DNA of 64,000 nt from Acidobacteriota bacterium (GTDB taxonomy: Bacteria; Acidobacteriota; Thermoanaerobaculia; Gp7-AA8), in contig JAJXWV010000033.1 of the NCBI GenBank assembly GCA_021781455.1, forward strand, positions 124,001-188,000, in the 5' to 3' direction. The translations under genes were made by a program, and so were the position numbers. Positions 51,508 to 59,370 of the stretch are shown here, in pieces (position 1 is the stretch's first letter; each line of letters begins with the position of its first letter). The notes under the pieces were generated by a model. The model worked only from the letters and a program-made list of their open reading frames with translations, was not told where the DNA came from and ran no database searches.

Positions 51508-51562
51508 CCCGCGGCGATTTAGCTTTTTTTAGGCTGGTTGCAAGCGGCCCCAAATCAGTCCA
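51508..51562 (-). promoter_or_regulatory. SAM-II (metA-type) riboswitch aptamer
   Basis: On the minus strand the core contains GATTTGGGGCCGCTTGCAAC, then CAGCCTAAAAAAAGCTAAATC, and GCCGCGGG. The conserved GCTTGCA loop, A-rich loop and GCTAAA are those of the SAM-II pseudoknot, and GATTT can pair with AAATC. It starts at or just after the predicted transcription start. It lies upstream of a methionine/folate gene, the expected regulon. Confidence 0.82.
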
Positions 51563-51572
51563 GCGAGCGACG

Positions 51573-51601
51573 AATGTAAACCTGCCATCTGGGGATGTCA
51601 A
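51573..51601 (-). promoter_or_regulatory. Sigma-70 promoter of the riboswitch gene
   Basis: TTGACA (51601-51596) and TACATT (51578-51573), with exactly 17 bases between; the best consensus match in the window. Start predicted near 51566. Confidence 0.75.
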
Positions 51602-51609
51602 TTTTACCG

Positions 51610-51730
51610 GGGGGGGTTGCGGGGTTGCGCGGTGGTCGGCCTTTCGTCCGTGCTTTCCCTTCTCCCCGTCGAATACAAGGAAGAGAAGCGAGCCAGAGCG
51701 CGCACCGCGCAACCGCGTAACCTCGTAACC
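51610..51730. repeat. Palindromic octamer array, GGTTGCGG family
   Basis: Left arm 51610-51632 (GGTTGCGG units), right arm 51704-51730 (ACCGCGCA, ACCGCGTA, ACCTCGTA). The spacer of about 70 bases holds no gene. It separates the promoter above from the penicillin-binding protein stop. Confidence 0.7.
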
Positions 51731-51738
51731 AGTCGGTC

Positions 51739-53898
51739 TTACTGGCCGAAGATCCGTTTCAGCCGATCCCAGCCCTTTTCGACCTGCTGGCGCTCGCGGT
51801 CGACCTGTCCGGCCCACTCGCGGAACTGTTCGTACGTGATCGCCGGCGGTTCGTCGAAATGCTTACGGTCGAAAAAGATCCGCCGGACGATTCGGCCGAG
51901 CATTCCTGTCGGACAGTGGCGCGTTGGCGCCGTGCCGTCGAGAAAAACCTCATGGAACGGTCCCGGGCAGCCGTCGCTCCACAGCATGCCGGTCTCGGGA
52001 TCGATGTCGCGGAACGTCACGCCCGCTGGCGGCGCGGGCTGGGACGTGCTGTGCGGGATCGCGCTCATGTACGAGCCCCAGATCGGGATGGCAGCCTCGC
52101 CGGAAGAGAGCCGCAGCGGCTCGCCGCGGTCGAAGCCCAGCCATACCGTGGTGACCATGTCGGCGGTGTAACCGACGAACCAGGCGTCGCGATAATCGCT
52201 CGTGGTACCGGTCTTTCCGGCGGCGTAACCGAGTCCGTAACGCTTCAGGCGGTACGCCGTTCCGCGCTCGACGACGCCGCGCAGCAGAGTGTGCATGACG
52301 TACGCGACGTCGGCGCCGATCACACGCTTCTGATCCACGTGGTGCGCCATCAGAACCTTGCCGCCGGCGTCGCGGACTTCCCGGACCAGGAAAGGCTCCG
52401 ACCGCAGTCCGAGGGTCGGGAAAGCGGTGTATGCAGCAGTGAGCTCGCGCATCGTCACTTCGGTGACGCCGAGAGGGAGCGCCGGAATGTCGCCGAAGCG
52501 CTCCCCGAATCCGAACTTCTCGGCGGTGCTGGCGACGCGCTCGATCCCGACCTGCTGGCTGAGCCGCACCGTCGGCACGTTCAGCGAATCCTCGAATGCC
52601 TCGCGGACCGACACGCGCCCCCGGTAGCGCATGTCGTAGTTGTGCGGCTGCCAGGTCTGTCCGCCGCTCACGTCGATGGAGAGGGGCGCGTCGAGCAGCA
52701 GGGACGCCGTCGTGACGCGGCGCGAGGCGATGGCGGCGGCATACGCAAAGGCCTTGAAGGCCGACCCGGGCTGGCGACGCATGTGGGAGGTCCTGTCGAA
52801 GGGCGAGAGATCGAAGTCAGACCCTCCCACCAGAGCGCGAACTCCGCCCGTTCGCGGGTCAACCGAAAGGATCGCCACCTGCAGCGGCTCGTCTTCGGAC
52901 TGTCGGCGGATCCACGAATACTTCGCTTCGAGCTGCTGCGGCCCGCGGCGCGCGGCCTGCTCAGCTGCCACCTGCGCTTTCGGATCGATTTCGCAGGTGA
53001 TGGTCAGGCCGCCTTCGATGACCGGCGCGACACCGATCTGCTGCACGATCTCGGAACGGAGAGCGCGAAGATAAAACGGGTACGGCGCCCGCGGAATCGA
53101 GCCGGTCGTGAATTGCACGTCGTGCAAAACAGCATCGCGATATTGCTGGTCGGTGATCCAGCCATGCTTCCGCATCACCTGCAGGATGGCGTCGCGGCGT
53201 GCGCGCACGACCTCCGGCCGCTTTCCCGGCGTGTCGCGGTTAGGCGCCCGGACGATGCTGGCCAGCAGCGCGGCCTGATCGAGCCGCAGCCGGGAAGGCG
53301 GCTTGCCGAAGTAGAGACGCGACGCCTCGTCGATGCCGAGCACCGGCTTGCCGGCGTTGTGGCCGAGGTAGACGTCGTTGAGGTAGATCTCCAGGATCTC
53401 GTCTTTCGACATTCGGGCGTCGAGGAGCACCGCCAGAAGCATCTCCACGATCTTTCGCTGCCAGGTGCGCTCCGGCGTCAGGAAACGCGCCCTGATGATC
53501 TGCTGGTCGATCGTGCTTCCTCCCTCCGCGATGCCGCGCAAGCGAATGTCGGCAACCAGGGCGCGCAAAATGCCGATCGGGTCGATCCCGAAGTGGTGGC
53601 GGAAGCGCACGTCCTCGGCGGCCATGAAGGCATCGCCCACATACGGGGGAAGGCCGGCCAGGGAGGCAGGCGGGGTGGGGCGCCAATCGACTCCGTAGAG
53701 GCGGGCCACCTCGGCGTTCGTCCCTCCGGCGGCCGAGACAATCACGGTCGGCTCGCGCCACGTGTGTCGCACCAGCTGGCGTGTGACACGCAGATCGAGG
53801 ACCAGCAGGTAGACCGCCGCAGCTTCGAGCACCAGCCAGAGCGCGATCGCGATGACGAGCGTCACTCGCGGACAGCGAAGGCGTGACAATCGCAGCAT
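51739..53898 (-). CDS. Class A penicillin-binding protein (PBP1-like)
   Basis: A protein of 719 residues, short for the family. One N-terminal membrane anchor (about 11-33) is followed by a GT51 glycosyltransferase (catalytic E95 in AAEDVRFRHHFGID; GGSTIDQQI; EILEIYLNDVYLG). The transpeptidase then shows SxxK in PGSAFKAF, SxN in EDSLNVPT and KTG in GYAAGKTGTTSDYRDAWFVGY. It polymerises and crosslinks peptidoglycan. GGSTIDQQI replaces the usual GGSTITQQ at one position. The 102-base upstream gap is shared with the divergent histone-like gene. Confidence 0.94.
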   Translation of the reverse strand: MLRLSRLRCPRVTLVIAIALWLVLEAAAVYLLVLDLRVTRQLVRHTWREPTVIVSAAGGTNAEVARLYGVDWRPTPPASLAGLPPYVGDAFMAAEDVRFRHHFGIDPIGILRALVADIRLRGIAEGGSTIDQQIIRARFLTPERTWQRKIVEMLLAVLLDARMSKDEILEIYLNDVYLGHNAGKPVLGIDEASRLYFGKPPSRLRLDQAALLASIVRAPNRDTPGKRPEVVRARRDAILQVMRKHGWITDQQYRDAVLHDVQFTTGSIPRAPYPFYLRALRSEIVQQIGVAPVIEGGLTITCEIDPKAQVAAEQAARRGPQQLEAKYSWIRRQSEDEPLQVAILSVDPRTGGVRALVGGSDFDLSPFDRTSHMRRQPGSAFKAFAYAAAIASRRVTTASLLLDAPLSIDVSGGQTWQPHNYDMRYRGRVSVREAFEDSLNVPTVRLSQQVGIERVASTAEKFGFGERFGDIPALPLGVTEVTMRELTAAYTAFPTLGLRSEPFLVREVRDAGGKVLMAHHVDQKRVIGADVAYVMHTLLRGVVERGTAYRLKRYGLGYAAGKTGTTSDYRDAWFVGYTADMVTTVWLGFDRGEPLRLSSGEAAIPIWGSYMSAIPHSTSQPAPPAGVTFRDIDPETGMLWSDGCPGPFHEVFLDGTAPTRHCPTGMLGRIVRRIFFDRKHFDEPPAITYEQFREWAGQVDRERQQVEKGWDRLKRIFGQ

Positions 53899-54000
53899 GT
53901 TCGTCTAAATTGCGCTTCTAGCAACCAGATTGCCACGCAGCTTGAATCCCTGACCCCTGGGCAAGGCTCCCTAACCGATTCTGGCGAACAGGAGAAACGA

Positions 54001-54507
54001 ATGGCTGCCTCTAAGAAATCGAAGAAGAGCTCGAAGAAATCCGCGTCCAGAAAATCCTCGAAGAAGTCCTCCAAGTCTGCGAAGTCGGCGAAGAAACCGG
54101 CCCGGAAATCCGCCGCGAAGAAGTCGAGCAAGCGGAAAGCGAGCAAGCCGGTCAAGAAGGCGAGCCGTTCGGGCAAGCGGCCAGCAGCAAAGAAGGCCGC
54201 CCCGAAGAAGAGCGCTCCGAAGGCCAAAGCGGCCCCGAAGAAGGCTGCTCCGAAGAAAGCCGCTCCCAAAAAAGCCGCTCCGAAGATGGCTGCTCCGAAG
54301 AAGAGCGTCATCAGCCGTGTGGTCGATCAGGTCCGCGAGACGGCTTCGAACGTCGGCCAGAGCGTGACGTCGATGTTGCCGGGCCAGAGCCAGCCTCAGC
54401 CCGAGGCGCCCAAGCCGCCTTCGCCGCCAAAAACGCCTTCGTACGACAGCGGCACGTCGGGCGGCGGCGGCATGCCCCCGACCGGCGGCACCACTCCGAA
54501 CTTCTAG
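54001..54507 (+). CDS. Histone H1-like Lys/Ala/Pro-rich protein
   Basis: A protein of 168 residues. The first ~100 residues are almost only Lys, Ala, Ser and Pro in KKS/KKAAPKK repeats, as in bacterial H1-like proteins and eukaryotic H1 tails. They should bind DNA without sequence preference. The C-terminal part (VISRVVDQVRETASNVGQSV, then Gln/Pro/Gly-rich) is different. AGGAG precedes the ATG. DNA of 54225-54300 is a 15-base tandem repeat (GCTCCGAAGAAGGCT-like), a hotspot for length change. Confidence 0.85.
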   Translation: MAASKKSKKSSKKSASRKSSKKSSKSAKSAKKPARKSAAKKSSKRKASKPVKKASRSGKRPAAKKAAPKKSAPKAKAAPKKAAPKKAAPKKAAPKMAAPKKSVISRVVDQVRETASNVGQSVTSMLPGQSQPQPEAPKPPSPPKTPSYDSGTSGGGGMPPTGGTTPNF

Positions 54508-54515
54508 CGCGCCTC

Positions 54516-54552
54516 AGGGGCGAAGCATTTCAAGCCTGGAATCTTCGCCCCT
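54516..54552. terminator. Hairpin between convergent genes
   Basis: AGGGGCGAAG (54516-54525) and CTTCGCCCCT (54543-54552) pair around a 17-base loop. No T tract. Confidence 0.5.
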
Positions 54553-54561
54553 GCCGGCTCG

Positions 54562-55629
54562 TCAGCCGCCGACGGTTTCGAAGAACTTCCGGATGCGCCT
54601 GGAGAAGTAGCGCTCCGGCAGGCCGTTCTTCCACGAGCGCGTCTTCTTCGCTTTCGTGAACGAGTCGATGGCCGCTTTCCTGTACGTTTCGTCGGCCTCG
54701 AAGGCGTACTGCGAATACTGCGACGCACCGAGGAAAGCCCAGATCCAGCCGTTGTTCGGCATCGTTCGGGAGAGCTGCTCGAAACCGCGGGCAGCCGATG
54801 CGAACTCGCCGGCGAAGTAATTGTTGAGCGCCGTGCGCAGGACCGACTTGTAATCCGCGATTGCCGCTTCAGTGGCCGCAGCGGCGCGTGGGGTCACCGT
54901 CGCGGCACGCACGGGCGGTGAAGCGGGGGCACCCGGCGGCACGGCGGAATCGGCGAGCAGTGCCGCGTTCTCGGCCGCGGCGAGTGCGGCGTTCAGATCG
55001 TCGTTGCTTTTCGCGGTGGCCAGTCTTGTGTTCGCTTCGGTGAGTGACTGGAGGGCTTGCGCGTACTGCGGCGAGGTGCCCGCCTTACGACCACGCGCCC
55101 CGGCCAGGCTGGTGTTCGCCTTCTGGACCGCCGAAGCGACGCGCCCGCGGAGCGCCGGGTCGATGGACGGCGCTGCCGGAGTCACGGGAACGGGCGTCGC
55201 CGGGACCGGCCGCGGCGGCTGCTGGGCAACGGTCGCAGGTTCCTGCGGCGGCGGTGCGCTGGCAGCGGCGAGCTTCGTCTTGGCTCGCTGCATGAGCGTG
55301 TCCAGCGAGCCGAGGTCCACCTCGCCAGCGCCGCTGGTCTTCTCGAACTCGCTGATGGCCTGGTCGTACTTACCGAGGTTCAGGTAGGCGACGCCACGGT
55401 AATAGTGCGGGTGATAGTTGATGAAGATCGCGCCGTAGGTCCGCTCGTTGTTGCTCTCTTTGTCGTGAGCGTTGATGGCCGCGGTCATCTTCTGGACGGC
55501 CACGGACCACTGGCCCTTGCGCACGGCGTTGAGACCGGCGTCGTAATCGTCGTACCACGACGCCAGGGCCGCGCCGGCCGTGAGCAGCGCGATGAAGAAC
55601 GCGATGGACAGAACTCGAACCCGGATCAT
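54562..55629 (-). CDS. Exported TPR-type protein, last gene of the kinase operon
   Basis: A protein of 355 residues with a signal peptide (VLSIAFFIALLTAGAALA). TPR-like helices occur near 30-110 (YDAGLNAVRKGQWSVAVQKM, YRGVAYLNLGKYDQAISEFE). A Pro/Ala spacer follows, then a C-terminal helical repeat domain (NNYFAGEFASAARGFEQLSR, WIWAFLGASQYSQYAFEADE). The ATG overlaps the kinase stop by 4 bases. It would act in the periplasm, next to the outer part of the kinase. Role unknown. Confidence 0.7.
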   Translation of the reverse strand: MIRVRVLSIAFFIALLTAGAALASWYDDYDAGLNAVRKGQWSVAVQKMTAAINAHDKESNNERTYGAIFINYHPHYYRGVAYLNLGKYDQAISEFEKTSGAGEVDLGSLDTLMQRAKTKLAAASAPPPQEPATVAQQPPRPVPATPVPVTPAAPSIDPALRGRVASAVQKANTSLAGARGRKAGTSPQYAQALQSLTEANTRLATAKSNDDLNAALAAAENAALLADSAVPPGAPASPPVRAATVTPRAAAATEAAIADYKSVLRTALNNYFAGEFASAARGFEQLSRTMPNNGWIWAFLGASQYSQYAFEADETYRKAAIDSFTKAKKTRSWKNGLPERYFSRRIRKFFETVGG

Positions 55630-57404
55630 TGGCCCATTTCCTTGATGAGGTTGTCGATGTCGACGTTACCCATGTCCACCCTCTGCGTGGTCGGCTGGCC
55701 TGCCTTGATGTCGACGTCGATGGTCTTGGTCCCGTTCATGCCGCTGAGAGTGACGATGTACTTGCCCGGTGCGAGCTCGATGCGCGCCGGCGTCGAGCTG
55801 GCGTCGCTGGGTAGATCGACCTTCGACTGATCCCTGGCATTCACGATCTTGTCGACGTCGCCCCACGGGGATGCCGAGAGCAGCAGGACACCGCGATCGC
55901 CGCTGATCGGCTTGGCGGCCGGCGCGGTCGCGGTCACGGCGGTCGTGGCCGGCACCGCGGTCAACGTGGCCGCGCTCTGCGGACTCGGGCGTCGAACCAT
56001 CACGAAAATCGCAATGCCCACGGCGATGACTACAACCGCGGCGATGGCGGCAAGGACGGCCACGTTCTTCCTGGGTGGAGGGGCGGGCGCGGGCTGCATC
56101 TGCCGCTCCAGAACGGTCGGCTCCGCTGCCGCGGTCGAGCCGAACTTTCCCTTCGTCTCGAGAAGGGTCGCCTCGGAGCCGGCGCCGCCGGCTCTCTCCA
56201 TGACCGTGGCCTCGTCGCTGCCGGTCGTCTTGCGCTCGAGGACGGTCGGCGCACCCGAAGCTGTGGCGCCCGTAACGCCGCGCTCGATGACGGTGGCCTC
56301 GTCCGCCGGTCGTCCGACGGTGCGCGCCGGCTTCGTGCCGCCCTGCATCGTCCCGCCGGTGAAGGCGGGCAGGTCGGCCAGGGTCTTCGCGCCCGAAAGC
56401 GTGACCAGCTTGTCGCCGAGGCCGTACCTGGCGTCGGGAGCGACGTCGTTCCTGATGGCCTCCAGCGCGGCAACGAAGTCACCGGCGTCCGCATAGCGGT
56501 TGTCGCGGCTCTTCTCGAGCGACCTCATGATGATCGCCTCGAGCGCCGGCGGAACCTTCGTCTCGGGGTTCGTCTCGACGATCGGAGCCGGCTTTTCCGT
56601 GACGTGCTTGAGGATGTACCCGTGTGGATTCGTGGCCTGGAAGGGGGCCCGGCCGGCCAGCATCTCGTACATCACGATGCCGAACGAATAGAGGTCGGAT
56701 CGCGGATCGAGATGCTCCCCTTCCTTGAGAAATCCAGCCTGCTCGGGCGAGGCGTACTTGAGTTTCCCCAGGAACATGCCGGTCTGCGTGAGGCCGTGGC
56801 CCGACTCCCCTTCGGCGAGCGACTTGGCGATGCCGAAGTCGATCACTTTGACCAGGAGCTTTCCGTGGTGATCCTGCGAAAGCATGATGTTTTCGGGGGA
56901 AATGTCGCGGTGGATGAGGCCCATCGAGTGCAGGTGCTCGAGCCCGGTGAGGGCCTGGATGGCGATCTCCACGCTCAGCCGCGGCGGCACGGGACCGTTC
57001 TGGGCGATCCACTTCTGAATGTTGGTGCCGTCGATGAACTCCCAGACCATGTAGTAGGAGCCGTCGTCGAGCTGGGCGAAGTCATAGAGCATCGCCAGAT
57101 TGCGATGCTTGATCATCGTGGAGGTGCGCGCCTCCTGCAGGAAGCGCTGCATGCCCTGGTCGTCAGCAGCCACGTTCGGCCGCATGATCTTGATGACGCG
57201 CAGCTCGTTGAGGTGGATGTGCCGGACGCGGAAAATCTCGCCCATCCCGCCGATGCCGAGGCGATCGAGGATCTGGTACTTGCCGTCGATCAGGCGCGCC
57301 GAATACGTGCGCTGGAACAGCGTCACGCGCTCGCCGCAGCTGGGGCACTGCTCGACCTCGGAATCGATCGACTGCCGGCATCGAAGACAGGTGATTTGGC
57401 TCAT
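55626..57404 (-). CDS. Ser/Thr protein kinase with zinc ribbon and TVxER repeats
   Basis: A protein of 592 residues. A zinc ribbon (C6-x2-C9, C20-x2-C23) precedes a Hanks-type kinase domain (about 43-310): GIGGMGEIF loop, K72, HRDISPEN (catalytic D167), VIDFGIAK and YASPEQAG. The cytoplasmic linker (365-440) repeats a short motif five times (ATVIER, PTVLER, ATVMER, ATLLET, PTVLER), likely phospho-Thr sites. A membrane segment (448-471) leads to an outer domain with a PEGA-like end (RIELAPGKYIVTLSGM). It sits in an operon with three FHA-domain proteins and a PP2C phosphatase. Array F separates it from the previous gene. Confidence 0.9.
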   Translation of the reverse strand: MSQITCLRCRQSIDSEVEQCPSCGERVTLFQRTYSARLIDGKYQILDRLGIGGMGEIFRVRHIHLNELRVIKIMRPNVAADDQGMQRFLQEARTSTMIKHRNLAMLYDFAQLDDGSYYMVWEFIDGTNIQKWIAQNGPVPPRLSVEIAIQALTGLEHLHSMGLIHRDISPENIMLSQDHHGKLLVKVIDFGIAKSLAEGESGHGLTQTGMFLGKLKYASPEQAGFLKEGEHLDPRSDLYSFGIVMYEMLAGRAPFQATNPHGYILKHVTEKPAPIVETNPETKVPPALEAIIMRSLEKSRDNRYADAGDFVAALEAIRNDVAPDARYGLGDKLVTLSGAKTLADLPAFTGGTMQGGTKPARTVGRPADEATVIERGVTGATASGAPTVLERKTTGSDEATVMERAGGAGSEATLLETKGKFGSTAAAEPTVLERQMQPAPAPPPRKNVAVLAAIAAVVVIAVGIAIFVMVRRPSPQSAATLTAVPATTAVTATAPAAKPISGDRGVLLLSASPWGDVDKIVNARDQSKVDLPSDASSTPARIELAPGKYIVTLSGMNGTKTIDVDIKAGQPTTQRVDMGNVDIDNLIKEMGQ

Positions 57405-57422
57405 TGGGGCTCCGTGGTTCTA

Positions 57423-57485
57423 AGTCCTGAGTCCTGAGTGCTGAGTCCTGAGAAGGTGCCACTCAGGACTCAGCTCTCAGCACTC
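57423..57485. repeat. Palindromic heptamer array, CTGAGTC family (copy F)
   Basis: Left arm 57423-57452, right arm 57461-57485, in the 83-base gap between two codirectional kinase genes, 19 bases before the start codon. If the six genes are one transcript, this array is inside it. Confidence 0.85.
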
Positions 57486-57487
57486 GT

Positions 57488-58714
57488 TCAATGGTCTCTC
57501 AGCACGTAACTGCAGGACGGGTCGGCGCCGAATCGCACGACGTCGCCTGGTTTCAGGTTTGCGCGCTCGATGCGAGCGTTGTTCACATATGTTCCGTTGG
57601 CGGACTTCAGGTCCTCCAGCACGCATGACGATCCGCTGAATGTGATTTTCGCGTGGCGCCGCGACACGGCCGGATGCGTCAGCACGATCGAGCAGGTCCG
57701 GTCGCGGCCCACCATGACCTCGCCGTCGATCGAGTATTTCTCGTTCGAGTCGTTCTTCACGCCGACCAGGGCCCACTGGTTCTTCTTCTCCGCCGGGTTC
57801 GGCAGATCGACCCGTGTGGCCATGGCCACGGGGGCCATCTTCGCCGCGGGCCGCAGGGGCTGACGGGCCTCGTACTCCTCGAGCGCCTCGTAGAATTCGC
57901 GTGCGCTCTCAAAGCGCTGATCCATGCGCGGGCTCATGGATTTCAGAACGATCGCCTCGAGCTCCTTGTCCACTTCCGGGCGCAGCGCACTGGGCGGCTG
58001 CTTTTCGCCGCGGTAGATCGCGTCGATGAGCTTCGGCAGCGACCGGCTGTTGAAGGGCAGCTGGCCAGTCAGCATCTCGTAGAGCACGACTCCCGACGAG
58101 TAGACGTCCGCCCTGGCGCCGGCGTCCTTCGGCTCGCGGATCTGTTCCGGCGACATGTAGTGCGGTGTGCCGAGCAGAAAGCCCGACTTCGTGAGCACAG
58201 TCTGTCCCGGGCTGGTGCCGCCCTCCCTGATCTTGGCGATCCCGAAGTCCGTCACCTTGACGTTGCCGGACTTTTCGCGAATCAGGTTGGCGGGCTTGAT
58301 GTCGCGGTGCACGATCCCCTTGCCGTGCGCGTAGACGAGCGCCTCGAGGAGGTTCTGGGCGATGCCGATCGCATCCTGGAGAGGGAGCGCTCCCTTTTCC
58401 GCGAGGAGGACGTCGACGGGCGTTCCCTCCACGTACTCCATGATCAGGACAGCGTGTTGGGCGTCGTTGATGAACTCGTAAAACCGGGTGATGTACCGAT
58501 GGCGGAGCTTGGCCAGGATCTGCGCTTCCTTGACGAAACGCTTGCGGGCCGTGACTTCTCCGGCCAGTTCGTCGGACATGACCTTGAGCACGACCGGATA
58601 GTCGAGAGGGAGCACCTCCGTCGCGCAAAGGGTGCGCCCGACGAAGACGTGGCTCATGCCGCCCTCGCCGATTTCACGGTCTATCCGATAGTTTCCGATG
58701 ACGCTGCCGTTCAT
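57488..58714 (-). CDS. Ser/Thr protein kinase with C-terminal FHA domain
   Basis: A protein of 408 residues without membrane segments. Kinase domain (about 8-270): EIGEGGMSHVF, VVLKVM, VHRDIKPANLI, VTDFGIAKIREGG and PHYMSPEQIREP. FHA domain (about 320-405): MVGRDRTCSIVLTHPAVSRR (R and S/H that bind phospho-Thr), LKSANGTYVNNARI. It can phosphorylate and then bind phospho-Thr targets or itself. The stop of the FHA gene upstream overlaps its ATG by 4 bases. Confidence 0.93.
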   Translation of the reverse strand: MNGSVIGNYRIDREIGEGGMSHVFVGRTLCATEVLPLDYPVVLKVMSDELAGEVTARKRFVKEAQILAKLRHRYITRFYEFINDAQHAVLIMEYVEGTPVDVLLAEKGALPLQDAIGIAQNLLEALVYAHGKGIVHRDIKPANLIREKSGNVKVTDFGIAKIREGGTSPGQTVLTKSGFLLGTPHYMSPEQIREPKDAGARADVYSSGVVLYEMLTGQLPFNSRSLPKLIDAIYRGEKQPPSALRPEVDKELEAIVLKSMSPRMDQRFESAREFYEALEEYEARQPLRPAAKMAPVAMATRVDLPNPAEKKNQWALVGVKNDSNEKYSIDGEVMVGRDRTCSIVLTHPAVSRRHAKITFSGSSCVLEDLKSANGTYVNNARIERANLKPGDVVRFGADPSCSYVLRDH

Positions 58715-59370
58715 TGAAGAACGCCCTCACTGTCCCAGATGAATCCTTCGCCGCAGAGCGGTACGAAGAGAAACCGATGTGAACCGATACGGACGACGTC
58801 GCCTGAGACCAGATCGCGGCGCGGCTCGATCTCCGCTTCGTTGACGTAGGTGCCGTTGGTGGAGTTGTGGTCCATCAGGATGTAGCGCCGCTCCTCGGGA
58901 CGAAAAACCAGATCGGCATGATGCGCCGAGGCCTGGTCGTCGTTGATGACGACATCCGAACGGCGGTCGCGGCCGAGAACGTTGCGACCGATGCGGACCG
59001 TGTACGACTCGCCGCGGGCAGTGGCGTTGAGCCCGACCAGCCAGGCCACCACGTACCTCTTCGCCTGCCCGTTGACGTCGATCTTCTGCACTGCCACCGT
59101 GCGTTCCATCGGCGGCGGCTGGACCGTTGGAGGAACGTCGCGGCGCGGTGGCGGGGCAGGCGCCGGAGGAACAGGAACCGCAGTGACCGGACCGCGCTGC
59201 GGCAGCGACGGCGGCTGCGGCGCGCGAGGTGGCTCCGGCTGAACTCGCGCCGGCCGGACGATGGGCATGTCGGGCTCGCTCTTGTCCGCCGGACAGTACG
59301 GACAGAGATCCCACGACTCGTCGATGAAGTGTCCGTTTTCGCACCGCTTGTCCGCCACGTTCAACCTCAC
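58711..59370 (-). CDS. Zinc ribbon-FHA adaptor protein
   Basis: A protein of 219 residues. N-terminal zinc ribbon (C9-x2-GH...CPYC), a Pro-rich linker (about 40-90), and a C-terminal FHA domain (about 125-205): RIGRNVLGRDRRSDVVINDD, ASAHHADLVF and DHNSTNGTYVNEAEI. It has no enzyme part, so it is likely a phospho-Thr-binding adaptor for the kinases. Starts and stops overlap neighbours (ATGA both sides). Confidence 0.88.
   Translation of the reverse strand: MRLNVADKRCENGHFIDESWDLCPYCPADKSEPDMPIVRPARVQPEPPRAPQPPSLPQRGPVTAVPVPPAPAPPPRRDVPPTVQPPPMERTVAVQKIDVNGQAKRYVVAWLVGLNATARGESYTVRIGRNVLGRDRRSDVVINDDQASAHHADLVFRPEERRYILMDHNSTNGTYVNEAEIEPRRDLVSGDVVRIGSHRFLFVPLCGEGFIWDSEGVLQ

Noticed and set aside
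51859-53886. 675-codon plus-strand open frame opposite the penicillin-binding protein
   Set aside because: Shadow of a GC-rich gene; the minus strand has SxxK, SxN and KTG motifs.
3104-57485. CRISPR arrays
   Set aside because: The repeats are 7-9 bases with no unique spacers of constant length and no cas genes; they are two-arm palindromic arrays instead.
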